Source: Bradyrhizobium sp. CB82 (lineage in GTDB: Bacteria; Pseudomonadota; Alphaproteobacteria; Rhizobiales; Xanthobacteraceae). From it: a DNA stretch of 64,000 nucleotides. Below, piece by piece: positions 61,501 to 64,000 of this stretch (positions within the stretch are counted from its first letter, which is position 1; each line of letters starts with the position of its first letter). A program made the position numbers and the translations under genes. The stretch lies in the NCBI RefSeq assembly GCF_029714405.1, contig NZ_CP121650.1, positions 5,399,001-5,463,000 of the forward strand, given 5' to 3'. The notes beneath the pieces are model-generated. The model did no database searches and had not been told where the DNA came from. It worked only from the letters and a program-made list of their open reading frames with translations.

Positions 61501-63516
61501 CTATGCAAACTCCAGGATCAGCGCGTCCACCGCCAGCGTGGCGCCGGCGCTGGCGTGGATCTTCTTCACCGTGCCGTCGCGCTCGGCGCGCAGCACGTTC
61601 TGCATCTTCATGGCTTCGACGACCGCAAGCGTCTCGCCGGCCTTGACCTCCTGCCCTTCAGCGACGGTGATCGAGACGACGAGCCCGGGCATCGGACAGA
61701 GCAGCTTCTTGCCGGTGTCGGAGGCCGTGGTCACCGGCATCAGCCGCGCGGAAGATGCTTCCGTCTCGGTCCAGACATAGACCGGTACCTCGACGCCCTG
61801 ATGGGCGAGCCGAACACCGTTCGGAATGGGACGCACCTGCACGGCGATGAAGTGGCCGTCGATCGTGCCCTGCCAGACCGGCTCGCCCGGCTTCCACGGC
61901 GACTCCAGGAGGTGGGCGCTCCCTGCCTTGCCCTCGGCATCGAGGAAACGCACCGCGATCGCCTCGCCTTCGCGCGCGATCTCGAGTGCGATGTCCTCGC
62001 GGTTGAGCCACACCGCGCGGCGGCGCTCGCGCTGCACGACGCGGCCGCCGAGCTGGCCGGAAATCTGCCGCTTGCGCTCTCCGAGCACGTGATCGATGGC
62101 GGCGCCGACGGCGGCGATCCGCCGCGCGACCTCGCCTTCAGGCGCGCGCGCCGAAAAACCCTTTGGAAACTCCTCGGCGATGAAGCCGGTCGACAACCGC
62201 CCTTCGCGCCAGCGCGGATGGTTCATCAGCGCGGAGAGGAAGGGAATGTTGTGACGGATGCCGTCGACATAGAACGCATCGAGCGCGGTCGCCTGCGCCT
62301 CGATGGCGGCGGCGCGCGAGGGCGCATGGGTGACGAGCTTGGCGATCATCGGATCGTAGTGGATCGAGATCTCGCCGCCCTCCTGCACGCCGGTGTCGTT
62401 GCGCACCGTGATGCCGTCCTTACTGAGCTCCGCCGGCGGGCGGTATTTCACGAGCCTCCCGATCGAGGGCAGGAAGTTGCGGAAGGGGTCTTCGGCGTAG
62501 AGACGCGATTCCACCGCCCATCCCGTGAGCGCAACGTCCTTCTGCGCGATGGCAAGCTTTTCCCCGGCGGCCACCCGGATCATCTGCTCGACGAGATCGA
62601 TCCCGGTGACGAGCTCGGTCACGGGGTGCTCGACCTGGAGGCGGGTGTTCATCTCCAGGAAGTAGAAACTCTTGTCCTGGCCCGCGACGAATTCGACGGT
62701 GCCGGCGGAATCATAATTCACCGCCTTCGCCAGCGCGACCGCCTGCTCGCCCATCTTGCGGCGGGTGGTCTCGTCGAGCAGCGGCGACGGCGCCTCCTCG
62801 ATGACCTTCTGGTTGCGGCGCTGGATCGAGCACTCGCGCTCGCCGAGATGGATGACGTTGCCGTGCTTGTCGCCCAGCACCTGGATCTCGATGTGGCGGG
62901 GATCGACGATGAATTTTTCGACGAACACTCGATCGTCGCCGAACGAGGCCTTGGCTTCGGCTTTGGCCAGATTGAAGCCTTCGGCGACCTCGCTCTTGGA
63001 ATGCGCGATGCGCATGCCCTTGCCACCGCCGCCGGCGGACGCCTTGATCATCACGGGATAGCCGATCTCGTCGGCAATGCGCACCGCGTGCTTGTCGTCC
63101 TCGATGACGCCGAGATAGCCGGGCACGGTCGAGACTTTTGCCTTGGCGGCCGCCTTCTTGGATTCGATCTTGTCGCCCATCGCCGCGATCGCGCCGGGGT
63201 TCGGGCCGATGAACACGATGCCGGCCGCCTCCAGAGCGCGCGGAAACGCCTCGCGCTCGGACAGGAAGCCGTAGCCGGGATGCACTGCCTGCGCGCCCGT
63301 CTTGCGGCAGGCCTCGACGATCTTCTCGATCACCAGGTAGCTCTCCGCGGCGGCCGGTGGACCCATCAGGACCGCCTCGTCGGCCATCTCGACATGCAGG
63401 GCATCGCGATCGGCCTCGGAATAAACCGCGACCGTCTCAATTCCCATCCGGCGGGCAGTCTTGATGACCCGGCAGGCGATTTCGCCGCGATTGGCGATCA
63501 GAATGCGCTTGAACAT
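61501..63516 (-). CDS. pccA: propionyl/acetyl-CoA carboxylase biotin-containing alpha subunit
   Basis: A 671-residue biotin-dependent carboxylase subunit. The biotin carboxylase part (residues 1-450) shows MFKRILIANRGEIACRVIKT, the glycine loop KASAGGGGKGMRIAHSKSEV, catalytic KFI in VEKFIVDPRHIEIQVLGDKH, and MNTRLQVEHPVTE. A BT-like middle domain leads to the C-terminal biotinyl domain with VVEAMKMQ, whose Lys carries biotin. Size and BT domain favour PccA over methylcrotonyl-CoA carboxylase. The carboxyltransferase pccB is not in view, but may lie further along. The ATG at 63516 is used. Confidence 0.92.
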   Translation of the reverse strand: MFKRILIANRGEIACRVIKTARRMGIETVAVYSEADRDALHVEMADEAVLMGPPAAAESYLVIEKIVEACRKTGAQAVHPGYGFLSEREAFPRALEAAGIVFIGPNPGAIAAMGDKIESKKAAAKAKVSTVPGYLGVIEDDKHAVRIADEIGYPVMIKASAGGGGKGMRIAHSKSEVAEGFNLAKAEAKASFGDDRVFVEKFIVDPRHIEIQVLGDKHGNVIHLGERECSIQRRNQKVIEEAPSPLLDETTRRKMGEQAVALAKAVNYDSAGTVEFVAGQDKSFYFLEMNTRLQVEHPVTELVTGIDLVEQMIRVAAGEKLAIAQKDVALTGWAVESRLYAEDPFRNFLPSIGRLVKYRPPAELSKDGITVRNDTGVQEGGEISIHYDPMIAKLVTHAPSRAAAIEAQATALDAFYVDGIRHNIPFLSALMNHPRWREGRLSTGFIAEEFPKGFSARAPEGEVARRIAAVGAAIDHVLGERKRQISGQLGGRVVQRERRRAVWLNREDIALEIAREGEAIAVRFLDAEGKAGSAHLLESPWKPGEPVWQGTIDGHFIAVQVRPIPNGVRLAHQGVEVPVYVWTETEASSARLMPVTTASDTGKKLLCPMPGLVVSITVAEGQEVKAGETLAVVEAMKMQNVLRAERDGTVKKIHASAGATLAVDALILEFA

Positions 63517-63704
63517 GCTTTTCTTGGTTGTTCGACCTTGGGCGGGACCCCTCCCTCGCCCGTTCGGGCCGATGGGACGGGCCGTGATGTGTCCGTGGTA
63601 CAGCAAAATGGGCCGGAGGCAACGGTCTAAATCCGCACTCCGCCTGGCGTGCCAGCGACACCGGCCGGCCTTATCGCCATGCCAAAGCCTGCCTTATCGA
63701 TCCC

Positions 63705-64000
63705 CTATGGACTGCCGGCTTTGGCCGCGCCCCGCACCAGTTCGTGGACAAAGCCCAGCTTCCCGATCACCGCCGGTGACAGGATGAAGGGATAGAGGTC
63801 GCGGGCGCCCATCGCCCGGTTGACGCTGTTGATGGCGAAGGTGAAGGGCAGCCATGCGTTGACGAGCTTCTCGACATCAGCCGCCGCATAGGGGTTGAAG
63901 CGAATCCGCGCCGTCAGCTCGCCGTCCCGATCGATCCTGGGACGCACCTCCATGCCGAACTCGGCGGCCATCTCCAGGGTGTCGACGATGTGGAGGTAGT
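63705..64000 (-). CDS. putative zinc-binding metallopeptidase, C-terminal end (partial)
   Basis: The frame enters from beyond the window as YLHIVDTLEMAAEFGMEVRP. It continues through FNPYAAADVEKLVNAWLPFT, FAINSVNRAMGARDLYPFIL and SPAVIGKLGFVHELVRG to the TAG at 63705. This is the C-terminal end of the putative zinc-binding peptidase family (Peptidase_Mx). The metal-binding HExxH part lies outside the window. Confidence 0.72.
   Translation of the reverse strand, partial: YLHIVDTLEMAAEFGMEVRPRIDRDGELTARIRFNPYAAADVEKLVNAWLPFTFAINSVNRAMGARDLYPFILSPAVIGKLGFVHELVRGAAKAGSP

Noticed and set aside
61555..63630. 691-codon plus-strand open frame opposite pccA
   Set aside because: Antisense shadow of pccA; the real gene has all carboxylase motifs.

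Overview
The window is a 64-kb stretch of chromosome from a high-GC alphaproteobacterium, most likely Bradyrhizobium or a close relative in the Nitrobacteraceae. Pointers are the cell-cycle genes divK-pleD and mipZ, the envelope protein EipB, a phasin with PhaR-like operators, the dprA-topA-rnr order, and dispersed repeats of the kind common in Bradyrhizobium. Nearly all genes are ordinary chromosomal ones. No phage, CRISPR array or large genomic island was seen.

Layout. 0-12.5 kb: the end of dprA, an HxlR/azoreductase divergent pair, an SDR/HxlR divergent pair with a large palindromic operator, then topA-rnr-DUF983-NUDIX, a flavin monooxygenase and rpmG with its promoter and terminator. 12.4-18.3 kb: a DUF6745 two-gene module of unknown function, the ammonium channel amtB (with a sigma-54 promoter and what may be the start of a lost glnK), a TetR remnant, and pleD-divK. 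18.5-27.3 kb: DUF3572-dinB, two RidA proteins, eipB, a GDPD phosphodiesterase, a GNAT/FemAB-like protein, a HIT protein, trmO, a lytic transglycosylase with SPOR domain and a HAD phosphatase. 27.3-32 kb: a frameshifted nitrilase facing an AraC activator, a glutamate-receptor-like channel protein, small proteins and degenerate gene ends. 32-46 kb: clpA-clpS, a phasin, a D,D-carboxypeptidase, DnaJ and VWA proteins, an alpha/beta hydrolase ending in tandem stop codons, mipZ, a panC remnant, DUF1489, YidB and a GST. 46-64 kb: DUF599, a TolA/TonB-like protein, an IS1182-type insertion sequence sitting in a REP, an aldo/keto reductase, mgtE, two paralogous polysaccharide deacetylases, tRNA-Leu(GAG), fliN/lipB starting back to back, a tautomerase, a hybrid histidine kinase, acyP with an oxaloacetate decarboxylase-like gene, pccA and the end of a zinc peptidase.

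How it works together. Several units are regulator-target pairs (HxlR-azoR, HxlR-SDR, AraC-nitrilase). pleD-divK and mipZ belong to the polar cell-cycle and division programme. clpS-clpA is the N-end-rule adaptor and unfoldase. dinB-DUF3572, topA-rnr and dprA concern DNA and RNA maintenance. The envelope is served by eipB, the lytic transglycosylase, the carboxypeptidase, the deacetylases and the TolA-like protein. The most unusual items are the glutamate-receptor-like channel, the DUF6745 pair, the possible glnK remnant in front of amtB, and four copies of a roughly 125-bp dispersed repeat.
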